From assembly GCF_029962605.1 (NCBI RefSeq), contig NZ_CP124750.1, positions 3,100,001 through 3,164,000 on the forward strand: a stretch of 64,000 bases of DNA. Direction: 5' to 3'. Origin of the DNA: Serratia sarumanii (GTDB taxonomy: Bacteria > Pseudomonadota > Gammaproteobacteria > Enterobacterales > Enterobacteriaceae). The notes under the pieces were generated by a model. That model searched no databases. It saw nothing but the letters and a program-made list of their open reading frames with translations, and was not told the DNA's origin. Position 1 is the first letter of the stretch. Each line of letters begins with the position of its first letter. The translations under genes and the position numbers were made by a program. Shown piece after piece: positions 7,846 through 15,652 of the stretch.

Positions 7846-8442
7846 ATGCCGACGCCAATCAGCGTAATCAGCGGCGATCTGGTCGATTCCCGCCGATCAG
7901 ACACCGTCAACTACCTCGATGAGCTGCACAGCCTGCTCGATCGGCTGCGGCGCGACGGGCGGCTGCATCAGGTGGAAATCTTTCGCGGCGACGCCTTCCA
8001 GGCGCAGGCCGCCCCAGAGGACGGGCTGCTGCTGGCGGTGTATATTCGCCTCGCGCTGCGGGCAACGGGCGCCGCGCACTGGGATGCGCGCGTCGCCGTC
8101 GGGCTGGGCAGCCAACGGCCCGACGCCGCCGGCTATGGCAGCGCCTTTATCAACTCCGGCAGCGCGTTGGACGCCATGGCGAAAAATTGCCGGCTGGCTC
8201 TGAAAACCGACAACGATCGGACAAACGCCATTGTCAGCGATCTGCTGCCGATGTTAGATCATGTGATTGGCCGCCTGTCGCAGACCGAAGCGCGCATCGT
8301 CCAGGCGAGAATGTTCGCCGACAGCGGCGCTGCCGTGGCGGATCAGCTGCAAAAAGCCGCCTCCACGGTCTCCGCCGCGCTGAAACGCGCGGCCTACGAG
8401 GAAATCATGCGGTTTATTCACGCCATTAACAGGATCGTCTGA
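7846..8442 (+). CDS. SatD-family protein (cyclase-like core plus C-terminal HTH)
   Basis: The 198-residue protein resembles the SatD family, whose biochemical role is unknown to me. The order of motifs is reminiscent of class III nucleotide cyclase or palm domains: ISGDLVDSR (Asp11, Asp14) like the first metal-binding strand, IFRGDAF (Gly48-Asp49) like the cyclase GDG loop, RVAVGLG (82-88) like R-I-G-I-H-T-G, and YGSAFINSGSALDAM (97-111) like the G-x-x-V-N-x-A-x-R-L helix, although the usual Arg is missing. Residues about 145-185 form a helix-turn-helix, the recognition part being about GAAVADQLQKAASTVSAALK. The stop is 2 nt before the membrane-protein gene, so the two are coupled. The cyclase comparison is inference. 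Confidence 0.75.
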   Translation: MPTPISVISGDLVDSRRSDTVNYLDELHSLLDRLRRDGRLHQVEIFRGDAFQAQAAPEDGLLLAVYIRLALRATGAAHWDARVAVGLGSQRPDAAGYGSAFINSGSALDAMAKNCRLALKTDNDRTNAIVSDLLPMLDHVIGRLSQTEARIVQARMFADSGAAVADQLQKAASTVSAALKRAAYEEIMRFIHAINRIV

Positions 8443-8444
8443 CT

Positions 8445-9218
8445 ATGGATCTGACCTATGCGCCTTTGCTGGCCTGGCTGTTGCTCGTCCATCTGCTGGC
8501 GGATTTTCCGCTGCAGCCGCTGAGTTGGGTGGAAGATAAAATCCAGCATCGCGCGCGTTCACGTTTTCTGGTGTTGCACGCGTTGCTGCACGGGGTGCTG
8601 GCCGCCTGGGTGGTGGCCGGTTTCGGCCTGCTGCACGGCGGGCTTTCTTCACTTCAGGTGCTGGCCAGCCTGCTGATCATCGCCGTCAGCCACTACCTGA
8701 TCGATTTACTGAAGGTCACCGCGATGAACCGCCTGAGCCCGGCCCGCAGTTTCCTGCTCGATCAGGGATTGCATCTGGCGGTAATCGCCTTGCTGTGGCT
8801 GGGGCTGACGCCGAATGCCGGTGAACTGCTCGCCGCGCTGGGGCGGCAACTGGGGCGTTGGCAAACCGGCCTGGTGCTGGTGGCCTACAGCCTGATTTAT
8901 CTGCCGATGAGCCTGCTGATCGGGCAACTGCTGGCGCACTGGACGCCGCAAATGCCGCCTTCGGCCAAGGCCGACAACGACTCGCTGCTGCGCGCGGGCA
9001 AACAGATTGGCTATCTGGAGAGAACGCTGATCCTGACCTTCGTGCTGCTGGGGCAAATCCCGGCGATCGGCTTTTTGCTGGCGGCTAAATCTATCTTCCG
9101 TTTCGGCGATCTGCGCCAGAGCGACGATAAGATGCGCACCGAGTATGTGCTGCTCGGCACGCTGTTTTCCTTCACGCTGACCATCATGCTCGGCCTGCTG
9201 GTCAACAAACTGCTGTAG
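8445..9218 (+). CDS. DUF3307 multi-pass inner-membrane protein
   Basis: A 257-residue protein with about six or seven hydrophobic helices (roughly 7-24, 42-62, 70-88, 107-122, 140-164, 194-214, 234-254), matching DUF3307. Paired polar residues recur inside or next to the helices: His16/Asp20, His45/His49, His83/Asp87 and Asp106/His110. This pattern would suit a metal site, as in membrane metal-dependent hydrolases of the YdjM/DUF457 kind; that is inference. It starts 2 nt after the SatD stop, so it is translated as its partner. The function is unknown. Confidence 0.8.
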   Translation: MDLTYAPLLAWLLLVHLLADFPLQPLSWVEDKIQHRARSRFLVLHALLHGVLAAWVVAGFGLLHGGLSSLQVLASLLIIAVSHYLIDLLKVTAMNRLSPARSFLLDQGLHLAVIALLWLGLTPNAGELLAALGRQLGRWQTGLVLVAYSLIYLPMSLLIGQLLAHWTPQMPPSAKADNDSLLRAGKQIGYLERTLILTFVLLGQIPAIGFLLAAKSIFRFGDLRQSDDKMRTEYVLLGTLFSFTLTIMLGLLVNKLL

Positions 9219-9224
9219 CGGAGC

Positions 9225-9246
9225 GGGGGCGAAGAATTTCGCCCCC
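9225..9246. terminator. Bidirectional hairpin between DUF3307 gene and mgtB
   Basis: GGGGGCGAA, a GAAT loop, then TTCGCCCCC: a perfect 9-bp stem between two convergent genes. There is no T-run on either side, so it may act as an RNA-end stabiliser or a Rho-assisted terminator. Confidence 0.6.
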
Positions 9247-9266
9247 GAAGTGAGTGCCGAAGCGGC

Positions 9267-11966
9267 TTACAGCCACTCGCCGAAGCGCCGGATGTAGAAA
9301 CGTTTCATCAACTGCGCGACCACGCAGTAGCTGACCAACGTAGCGGCCAACCACGGGAAGTATTCCCACGGCAGCGGCTGCAGGCCAACCAGGGCGCCGA
9401 GCGGCGAGAACGGAATGTAGATGCCGAGCGCCATCACCAACCCGGTGGTCAGCAATACCGGCAGCGCCGCGGTGCTCTGAATGAACGGGATCTTCTGGGT
9501 GCGCAGCATATGCACCACCAGCGTTTGCGACAGCAGCCCCTCAATGAACCAGCCGGACTGGAACAGCGCCTGGTGTTCCACGCTGTTGGCGGCGAACACG
9601 TACCACATCAGCGCATACGTCGTGATATCGAAGATTGACGAGGTCGGCCCAATCCACAGCATAAAGCGCCCGATGTTTTTGGAGTCCCACTTGCGCGGCT
9701 TGCGCAGGAACTCTTTGTCCATCTTGTCCCACGGCAGCGACAGCTGGGAAATATCGTACATCAGGTTTTGAATCAACAGGTGGATCGCCAGCATCGGCAG
9801 GAACGGAATGAAGGCGCTGGCCACCAGCACCGAAAACACGTTGCCGAAGTTGGAGCTGGCGGTCATGTTCAGGTACTTGATGATATTGCCGAAGGTCTCG
9901 CGCCCTTTGATCACCCCCTCTTCCAGCACCATCAGGTTCTTTTCCAACAGGATGATGTCCGCCGACTCCTTGGCGATGTCGGTGCCGGTGTCGACCGAAA
10001 TGCCGACGTCGGCATCGCGCAGCGCCGGTGCATCGTTGATGCCGTCGCCGAGGAAGCCGACGGTATGGCCGTTGGCCTGCAGCATTTTCAGCACCCGCGA
10101 TTTTTGCAGCGGCGTCAGCTTGGTGAAGACCGTGCGCTGCTCCACTTCGCGCGCCAGCGTTTCGTCATCCATCTGTTCAATCTGCAGCCCGGAGAGCGGT
10201 TCACCCGGCTCCAGCCCGACGTCGCGGCAAATCTTGCAGGTGATCACCGGGTTGTCGCCGGTCAGCACCTTCACCGTCACGCCGTTTTCCTGCAGTGCGG
10301 CGATCGCCTGCTGCGCGCTCTCCTTCGGCGGATCGAGGAAGGTCAGCAACCCTTGCACCACCATGTCGCGCTCGTCGGCCACGCTCAGCGGGTCGGCCGG
10401 GCGTTGCGCATCCAGCTCGCGCGTCGCCAGCACCAGCACGCGGAAACCGTCTTCGTTATACTCGCGGGCCAGCGCCTGCAGCGCCGCACGGCGCGCGTCG
10501 TCCAGTTCCAGCGTCTTGTCGCCTTCACGCACGTGAGTGGCGATCTCCAGCATCTCCTCTACCGCGCCCTTACAGATCAGCTGCTGCTTGCCATTTTCGT
10601 CCGCCACCACGATCGACAAGCGGCGGCGCACGAAATCGAACGGCAGCTCATCCACCTTGCTGAAACGCCCCAGGGCTTCGATCCCCGGTTTGCCGCGCCC
10701 GAAGCGGATCACCGCCTGATCCATCAGGTTCTTCATGCCGCTCTGATGGAAGCTGTTCAGCCAGGCCAGGTGCAGCACCTCGTTATCCCTGGCGCCGTTG
10801 ACGTCGATATGGTGCTCGAGAATGATGCGGTCCTGGGTCAGCGTGCCGGTCTTGTCGGTGCAGAGCACGTCCATGGCGCCGAAGTTCTGAATGGCGTTCA
10901 GGCGCTTCACCACCACCTTGCGGCGCGACATGGCGATCGCCCCTTTCGCCAGGTTGGAGCTGACGATCATCGGCAGCATTTCCGGCGTCAGGCCGACCGC
11001 CACCGCTAGTGCGAACAGCGCCGCCTCGCTCCAGTCGCCTTTGGTGAAACCGTTGATCAGCAACACCACCGGCACCATCACCAGCATGAAGCGAATCAGC
11101 AGCCAGCTGACGCTGTTCACCCCGCGATCGAACGCGGTTTGCGCCCGCGAACCGACGATCGATTTGGCCAACGAGCCGAAGTAGGTGCGCCCGCCGGTCG
11201 CCACCACCACCGCCGTGGCGGTGCCGCTGGCGACGTTGGTGCCCATCAGGCAGACGTTGGAGAGCTCAAGCAGCGCGTTCTCGCTGGACACTTCCCCTTC
11301 GCTCGACTTCTGCGCCACGCTGCCCATGGCATCGTATTTTTCGATAGGGATCGCTTCGCCGGTCAATATCGCCTGGCTGATGAACAGATCGCGCGAGGCG
11401 ATAAGGCGCACGTCGGCCGGCACCATGTCGCCGGCGGAGAGCTGAATGATATCCCCCGGCACCAGTTCGCGGATCGGCACTTCCAGCGTCAGCGGATGCG
11501 CGCTGTAGCTGCTGCGGCGCAGCACCGTGGCGGTGGTGCGCACCATCGACTTCAGCGCTTCCGCCGCTTTGTTGGTGCGGTATTCCTGCCAGAAACGCAG
11601 CAGCCCGCTCAGCGTGACCATGATGAGAATGATAATGACGCCGGTGAGTTCAGTTTCTTCACCGCTCTGGCGCGGCAGCCAATAATCGGTAAAGAAACTG
11701 ATCGCAGCCAGCACCATCAGCACGAAGATAAACGGGTTGTTGAAAGCCTTGATCAGCTGGATAAAGGCATGCGGCGCCTTGTCGTGGGCGACCTGATTGG
11801 CGCCGAACTGCTCCAGCCGCTCATCGGCGTCGTCCTGGGTCAAACCGTTGCGGTTGCACTTCAGGTTCGCCAGCGTTTGGGCGATGCTGTTGGTCGCTTC
11901 TTCCGCAATGGCGTAGGTCACCGCGTCTTTATCACGGCGACGCGTTCTTTCATTAATCTGAGTCAT
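9267..11966 (-). CDS. mgtB: MgtB P-type Mg2+ import ATPase
   Basis: An 899-residue P3B-type ATPase that imports Mg2+ across the inner membrane. It aligns with Salmonella MgtB far better than with MgtA (for example DYWLPRQSGEETELTGVIIILIMVTLSGLLRFWQE). The phosphorylated Asp371 lies in TDKTGTLTQD; TGDNP and GDGINDAPALRDADVG are intact. The actuator loop reads LTGEAIP where most P-type ATPases, including Salmonella MgtB, have TGES/SGES. It is the second gene of a leftward mgtC-mgtB operon, as in Salmonella SPI-3. No MgtR-like ORF was noticed in the 48 bp after it. Regulation is probably by PhoPQ plus the leaders described separately. Confidence 0.96.
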   Translation of the reverse strand: MTQINERTRRRDKDAVTYAIAEEATNSIAQTLANLKCNRNGLTQDDADERLEQFGANQVAHDKAPHAFIQLIKAFNNPFIFVLMVLAAISFFTDYWLPRQSGEETELTGVIIILIMVTLSGLLRFWQEYRTNKAAEALKSMVRTTATVLRRSSYSAHPLTLEVPIRELVPGDIIQLSAGDMVPADVRLIASRDLFISQAILTGEAIPIEKYDAMGSVAQKSSEGEVSSENALLELSNVCLMGTNVASGTATAVVVATGGRTYFGSLAKSIVGSRAQTAFDRGVNSVSWLLIRFMLVMVPVVLLINGFTKGDWSEAALFALAVAVGLTPEMLPMIVSSNLAKGAIAMSRRKVVVKRLNAIQNFGAMDVLCTDKTGTLTQDRIILEHHIDVNGARDNEVLHLAWLNSFHQSGMKNLMDQAVIRFGRGKPGIEALGRFSKVDELPFDFVRRRLSIVVADENGKQQLICKGAVEEMLEIATHVREGDKTLELDDARRAALQALAREYNEDGFRVLVLATRELDAQRPADPLSVADERDMVVQGLLTFLDPPKESAQQAIAALQENGVTVKVLTGDNPVITCKICRDVGLEPGEPLSGLQIEQMDDETLAREVEQRTVFTKLTPLQKSRVLKMLQANGHTVGFLGDGINDAPALRDADVGISVDTGTDIAKESADIILLEKNLMVLEEGVIKGRETFGNIIKYLNMTASSNFGNVFSVLVASAFIPFLPMLAIHLLIQNLMYDISQLSLPWDKMDKEFLRKPRKWDSKNIGRFMLWIGPTSSIFDITTYALMWYVFAANSVEHQALFQSGWFIEGLLSQTLVVHMLRTQKIPFIQSTAALPVLLTTGLVMALGIYIPFSPLGALVGLQPLPWEYFPWLAATLVSYCVVAQLMKRFYIRRFGEWL

Positions 11967-12024
11967 AACGCTATTCTCTTATTTTCGTTCTGCGCACAGG
12001 GATATCCCGCCCGATAAACAGGTG

Positions 12025-12038
12025 ACTCTGCGCAGAGT
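12025..12038. promoter_or_regulatory. 14-bp perfect palindrome in the mgtC-mgtB spacer
   Basis: ACTCTGCGCAGAGT lies between the leader ORF (ending 12073) and the mgtB start (11966). In the transcript it would form a small hairpin about 60 nt before the start codon, a position where it could take part in alternative leader folds. Confidence 0.4.
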
Positions 12039-12072
12039 GGAATTTTCTAATTAGCGTGACTGAATAGCGTGA

Positions 12073-12123
12073 TTACCCTGTCAGCCACGCAAGAATCATT
12101 TCCCTTCCGGGGTCATCGTCCAT
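12073..12123 (-). CDS. Leader ORF MDDDPGREMILAWLTG ahead of mgtB
   Basis: A 16-codon ORF in the 242-nt mgtC-mgtB gap, started by ATG with GGAGG 4 nt upstream, the best ribosome site in the region. The N-terminus is acidic residues followed by proline (MDDDP), the composition of MgtL (MEPDPTPLP... as I recall), where such stretches destabilise the ribosome at low Mg2+ and raise mgtA expression. By analogy it may sense Mg2+ for mgtB. A GCGTG/CACGC inverted repeat (about 12066-12090) spans its end. The ORF is seen; its role is inferred. Confidence 0.6.
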   Translation of the reverse strand: MDDDPGREMILAWLTG

Positions 12124-12144
12124 AACGCCTCCTTAATGCTCGCG

Positions 12145-12166
12145 TTATTCAGGCCTACCTGAATAA
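12145..12166. promoter_or_regulatory. Perfect 9-bp inverted repeat before the mgtB leader ORF
   Basis: TTATTCAGG-CCTA-CCTGAATAA lies between the mgtC stop (12209) and the Shine-Dalgarno of the leader ORF. On the mRNA it makes a hairpin about 15 nt before that ribosome site. It could be an intercistronic processing signal, an attenuator arm or a repressor site. Confidence 0.45.
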
Positions 12167-12208
12167 ACACGAACATATAATCAAGTTAATAAATATTTAT
12201 ATCATTAC

Positions 12209-12907
12209 TCAGACCGGTAATTCGGACGCAACGCGCCAACGAACGGCGCTCACGCTTTTTTCCAGGCTGACGCGGCAGACAATACCCTCAATTTCTTTTT
12301 GTGCGGCCGGCGTGGCGGTAATTTCCGCGCACACTTCCAATTGCCCCGGGCTGGAAATATCGGCGCTGCGCAAAGATTGCAGCCGCAAGGCGACGCCGTT
12401 CAGCGCCTGCAGAATGAGGGTACGCACCAGAATTTCATCCTGCTCGCCACAGGTCACCTGAATGCGATAGCACAGTTCCAGATCGGTCGCCTGCTGGTGC
12501 GGCTGCAGATTGATGCGCTGGGCGGCCTCGCGCAGCAGGATATTGGCGCACAGGATCACCAGCGTGGCGACCACCGCATCCCAATGCTGGCCCAGGCCGC
12601 ACAGTACGCCGATCCCCGCCGAACACCACAGCGTGGCGGCGGTGTTGAGGCCGCGAATGTTCAGCCCTTCACGCATGATAACGCCGGCGCCGAGGAAGCC
12701 GATACCCGAGACAATCTGCGCAGCCACGCGGCCGGCGCTGGCCGGATCGGTGGACATGGAGCTGAGAATAAAGACCGCCGCGCCGGTCGCCACCAGCGCA
12801 TTGGTGCGCAGGCCGGCCATACGTTGGCGCCACTGGCGCTCGGCGCCAATTACCGCGCCCAGGCACATCGCCAGCAATAAATTTAAAACGAAAGGAGTCA
12901 TAGCCAT
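12209..12907 (-). CDS. mgtC: MgtC/SapB-family membrane protein
   Basis: A 232-residue protein with four or five N-terminal membrane helices (residues about 5-130) and a soluble C-terminal ACT-like domain, as in Salmonella MgtC, which limits F1Fo ATP synthase and supports growth at low Mg2+. The signature GAERQWRQRMAGLRTNALVATGAAVF and SGIGFLGAGVIMREGLNIRGLNTAATLWCSAG are present. Start: ATG GCT ATG, with GGGG at about 12911-12914; the second ATG at 12901 is also possible. It is the first gene of the operon and has a leader of about 340-380 nt reaching to a PhoP-box-like promoter. Confidence 0.94.
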   Translation of the reverse strand: MAMTPFVLNLLLAMCLGAVIGAERQWRQRMAGLRTNALVATGAAVFILSSMSTDPASAGRVAAQIVSGIGFLGAGVIMREGLNIRGLNTAATLWCSAGIGVLCGLGQHWDAVVATLVILCANILLREAAQRINLQPHQQATDLELCYRIQVTCGEQDEILVRTLILQALNGVALRLQSLRSADISSPGQLEVCAEITATPAAQKEIEGIVCRVSLEKSVSAVRWRVASELPV

Positions 12908-12917
12908 GACTGTCCCC

Positions 12918-13070
12918 TTAATTAACCTCAGGAGATAAAATCATGTGCTGTTTAGCACACGCAAAATCGCGCCGAAAATAAATCAGCGAATCAGCGTACT
13001 GTGCCTGGAGGGAAAAGGCTGTGGCTGCAGAATACCATAATAACGTCCAACTCAATTCACCTGAAACCAT
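12918..13070 (-). CDS. Candidate 50-codon leader ORF before mgtC
   Basis: ATG at 13070 follows GAGG by 4-5 nt; the frame runs 50 codons and stops with TAA only 10 nt before the mgtC start, so it could be translationally coupled. It reads MVSGELSWTLLWYSAATAF at its start. The Salmonella mgtC leader carries short regulatory ORFs (mgtM, mgtP), but this sequence does not look like either, so it may be chance. Confidence 0.3.
   Translation of the reverse strand: MVSGELSWTLLWYSAATAFSLQAQYADSLIYFRRDFACAKQHMILSPEVN
12991..13038 (-). CDS. Candidate 15-codon leader ORF with Pro-Pro before mgtC
   Basis: ATG at 13038 opens MVFCSHSLFPPGTVR, out of frame inside the 50-codon leader ORF. Adjacent proline codons are of interest because Salmonella mgtP couples mgtC transcription to proline-charged tRNA. 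There is no clear Shine-Dalgarno, so this is weak. Confidence 0.25.
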   Translation of the reverse strand: MVFCSHSLFPPGTVR

Positions 13071-13147
13071 CAGGCCTCAGGAAACGTTTTTTATTCGGGT
13101 ATGCACAGCTCAGGAATAACTGGAGAGGGGTGCTGCCCGCCGATAAC

Positions 13148-13185
13148 GGCAAGCAACAAATCAGAAGAGAATTGGTCAGCTTGCC
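13148..13185. promoter_or_regulatory. Leader stem-loop in the mgtC 5' region
   Basis: GGCAAGC and GCTTGCC form a perfect 7-bp stem enclosing 24 nt, about 60 nt after the likely start of the mgtC transcript. It is a candidate arm of an attenuator-type leader fold. Confidence 0.4.
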
Positions 13186-13245
13186 TTATTTGTTTTATTA
13201 CAACTACAACTGTCCAATTGGGTTTCTCCACTGAAATTTTGGCTG

Positions 13246-13302
13246 AGTATAGTGACGTCGGGTAATGAAGTAAAGGCTAATTTATTAAACGAAAAATAAA
13301 CT
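13246..13302 (-). promoter_or_regulatory. PhoP-box-like direct repeat and mgtC promoter
   Basis: On the minus strand AGTTTA-TTTTT-CGTTTA (13302 to 13286) is a direct repeat of GTTTA at 11-bp period, the PhoP-box arrangement (consensus T/G-GTTTA-N5-T/G-GTTTA). A possible -10 TATACT is at 13251-13246, with TTTACT about 18 bp before it. The box lies 379 bp upstream of mgtC and about 105 bp from the divergent glycosidase gene, which it might also affect. Confidence 0.6.
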
Positions 13303-13407
13303 GAAATACCGCGATGATATTTCGATGTCACAAATCGGCAGCGACAGCGTTGGGAGCCAGTGCGCTTATCGGTAAACTGCCCTCCTTCATCTTTCAAGGA
13401 CGCCCCG

Positions 13408-15591
13408 ATGAAACACCGGCTTTCCCCGCTCGCGCTCGCGCTGCTCGTCAGCTATCCCGCCGATGCCCTGCTACTGCAGCAAGGCGACGCGCAGTTTGAA
13501 CTCGATCCCGCCACGCTGCGCATTGCCGCCGGCGCTGTGCCGGTCAATCTGGCGCAGCCCGCGCAACAGGTGGAAGATCTCACCGCGTCGCCACAACGCG
13601 CCAGCTGGCGCTGGCCGCAGAGCGCGGTCAAGGTTAGCGCCCGTCTGGAAGGCGGCGATCTGCGCCTGAGCTTCAGCAGCGACCGGCCACAGCTTCTGAA
13701 CTGGTATCGCCTGCCGCCACAAACAGAAACGCTGCTGTTGCCGATCGGCGAAGGCAGCCGCATTCCGCTCGACAACGCGGTCTGGCGCCATTACCTGACG
13801 GCGGAAATGACGCCGCTGGATACCAACTGGGATCTGAAGCTGCCGCTGTGGAGCCAGCAGCACCAGGGCAAGGTCTACAGCTGGCTGATGTTGACGCCGT
13901 TCAGCAACCGGGTCACCTTCGCCTCGGCGCAGGAAAAGCTGGAGATGCGCGCCGGGCATCAGTTCAACCGCTTCAATCAGCAACAGGCATTCGAGGTGCT
14001 GCTGCACGTCGGTGACACGCCGCTGTCCGGCGCCCGCCGCTATCGCGACTATTTGCAACAGAACGGCCAGTTCAGCAGCCTGCGCGAGAAGATAAAGCAG
14101 GCGCCCGAAGGCGAAAAGCTGATCGGCGCCACCCATGTCTACCTGTGGGGGGACAAACTGCTGGCGGCGGAAGATGTCAAAGATTGGCCGGGGTTGCTGC
14201 ACTACCTCGCCTCTCCTGCCGCCGAAGCGCTGCGGCAGAAGATGGATGCCGAGAGCAGAAAGCTCCTGCTGCAGCTGGCGGGCAAAACGCCGGAGGGCTG
14301 GCAGCAACAGCCCCTGATCGACGGCATCAACCAGGCGTTGACGGCGCAAATCCCGCTGGGCGCCACGCCGGATGACGCCGACTTTCTGCAGGCGCAGCAG
14401 CGCCAGGCCGCTGCGGTGCGGGAGCGGGCGCAGCGAGAGCTGGGGCGCTGGCTAACCCCGGCGGACCGTTGGGGGCAAGGGCTGGCCAAACCGGTGATCG
14501 ATGCGCTGCGCCAGGCCGGCTTGCCGCGCCTGTGGTTAGGCACCGATAACTGGACTGCCGCCTTCCTGCACCCGCAGGCGGTAACCGCCACCAAAGCGGC
14601 CGGCTATCTGATCGCCAGCTACGACTCCTACGATACCGCCATTGCGCGCGGCGTGAACGACAGCTGGCTCACCGCGCAACTGCCGACGGCGCTGCGGGAA
14701 AGTTGCGCCATCGTGCGCGCCGACGGCAGCAAGAAACCCGGCTTCGGCAAACAGGGTTACTACCTCAACCCGGGCTGCGTCCTGCCCTATTCTCAACAGC
14801 GCATGCGCGAGCTGGTGCAACTGGCCGGGTTGAACAGCCTGTTCCTCGACGTGGACGGCACCGGCATGGTCTCCGACGACTATCAGCCCGGCCACCCGAC
14901 CGGCGCGGCGCAGATGGCCGAGGCGCGCAACGCCCGGCTGGCCTGGTTCAGCGCCACCCTTAAGCTGCCGCTCGGCTCAGAGGACGGCAATGCGGTAACC
15001 GCCCGCAGCCTGATGTTCGCCCACGGCATGGAAACCTGGGGATTCGGCTGGGGCGACAAGCAGATGAATCAGGATAAATCCTCGCCCTATTATCTCGGCG
15101 CCTGGTGGCCCAACGCCCAACCGGCGTTTTTCTTCCGCCCCGCCAAGGTGAAGCAGCCCTACCGCACCGTCGAATTCGATCCGCGTTATCGCCTGCCGCT
15201 GTACCAGGCCGTTTTCCACGATGCGATCGTCAGCAGCCACCACTGGAATTACGACAATCTGAAGTTCAGCGACGTTCAGACCACCCGCAGTCTGCTCAGC
15301 CAGTTGTACAACACCGCGCCGATGTTCCATCTGAGCCGCGCCACCCTGGCGGCCCGCCTGCCGGCGATCAAACGCGCCGACGCCGCCTTCCGGCCGTTGC
15401 ATCAGGCCCTCTGGGACAAAGCGCTGACCGACTTCCGCTGGCTCGATCGGGACGGCTGGGTGCAGCAGACGAGCTTCAGCGACGGGTCGACGCTGACCGC
15501 CAACTTCAGCGCGCGGCCGTTCGCCGGCGTAGCGGCCCACAGCCTGCGCGCCAAACTGGCCGACGGCCGCACGTTCGACGTTGCGCCTTAG
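13408..15591 (+). CDS. Secreted glycoside-hydrolase-like protein
   Basis: A 727-residue protein with a short signal peptide (MKHRLSPLALALLVSYPADA) and an exported, probably periplasmic body. After a beta-rich N-terminal domain (about 20-210) comes a probable TIM-barrel region containing SLFLDVDGTGMVSDDY and HGMETWGFGWGD, then a C-terminal beta-domain (SFSDGSTLTANFSARPF). This layout fits GH101- or GH-unassigned-type enzymes of alpha-glycosidase fold, but I cannot name the family or substrate. The start at 13408 has AAGGA upstream; an extension to 13360 would spoil the signal peptide. It is divergent from mgtC. Confidence 0.65.
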   Translation: MKHRLSPLALALLVSYPADALLLQQGDAQFELDPATLRIAAGAVPVNLAQPAQQVEDLTASPQRASWRWPQSAVKVSARLEGGDLRLSFSSDRPQLLNWYRLPPQTETLLLPIGEGSRIPLDNAVWRHYLTAEMTPLDTNWDLKLPLWSQQHQGKVYSWLMLTPFSNRVTFASAQEKLEMRAGHQFNRFNQQQAFEVLLHVGDTPLSGARRYRDYLQQNGQFSSLREKIKQAPEGEKLIGATHVYLWGDKLLAAEDVKDWPGLLHYLASPAAEALRQKMDAESRKLLLQLAGKTPEGWQQQPLIDGINQALTAQIPLGATPDDADFLQAQQRQAAAVRERAQRELGRWLTPADRWGQGLAKPVIDALRQAGLPRLWLGTDNWTAAFLHPQAVTATKAAGYLIASYDSYDTAIARGVNDSWLTAQLPTALRESCAIVRADGSKKPGFGKQGYYLNPGCVLPYSQQRMRELVQLAGLNSLFLDVDGTGMVSDDYQPGHPTGAAQMAEARNARLAWFSATLKLPLGSEDGNAVTARSLMFAHGMETWGFGWGDKQMNQDKSSPYYLGAWWPNAQPAFFFRPAKVKQPYRTVEFDPRYRLPLYQAVFHDAIVSSHHWNYDNLKFSDVQTTRSLLSQLYNTAPMFHLSRATLAARLPAIKRADAAFRPLHQALWDKALTDFRWLDRDGWVQQTSFSDGSTLTANFSARPFAGVAAHSLRAKLADGRTFDVAP

Positions 15592-15652
15592 CAAGGTCGC
15601 CGGCGATGAGCTACGCTAGGCTATATTTCCGACGACCCGCAAGGAGTGGCTG

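Noticed and set aside
9768..11009. Rightward 413-residue ORF opposite mgtB
   Set aside because: Gln/Arg/His-rich antisense frame without family similarity; mgtB is certain.
12660..12880. Short ORFs on both strands within mgtC
   Set aside because: They are shadows of mgtC with no ribosome site.
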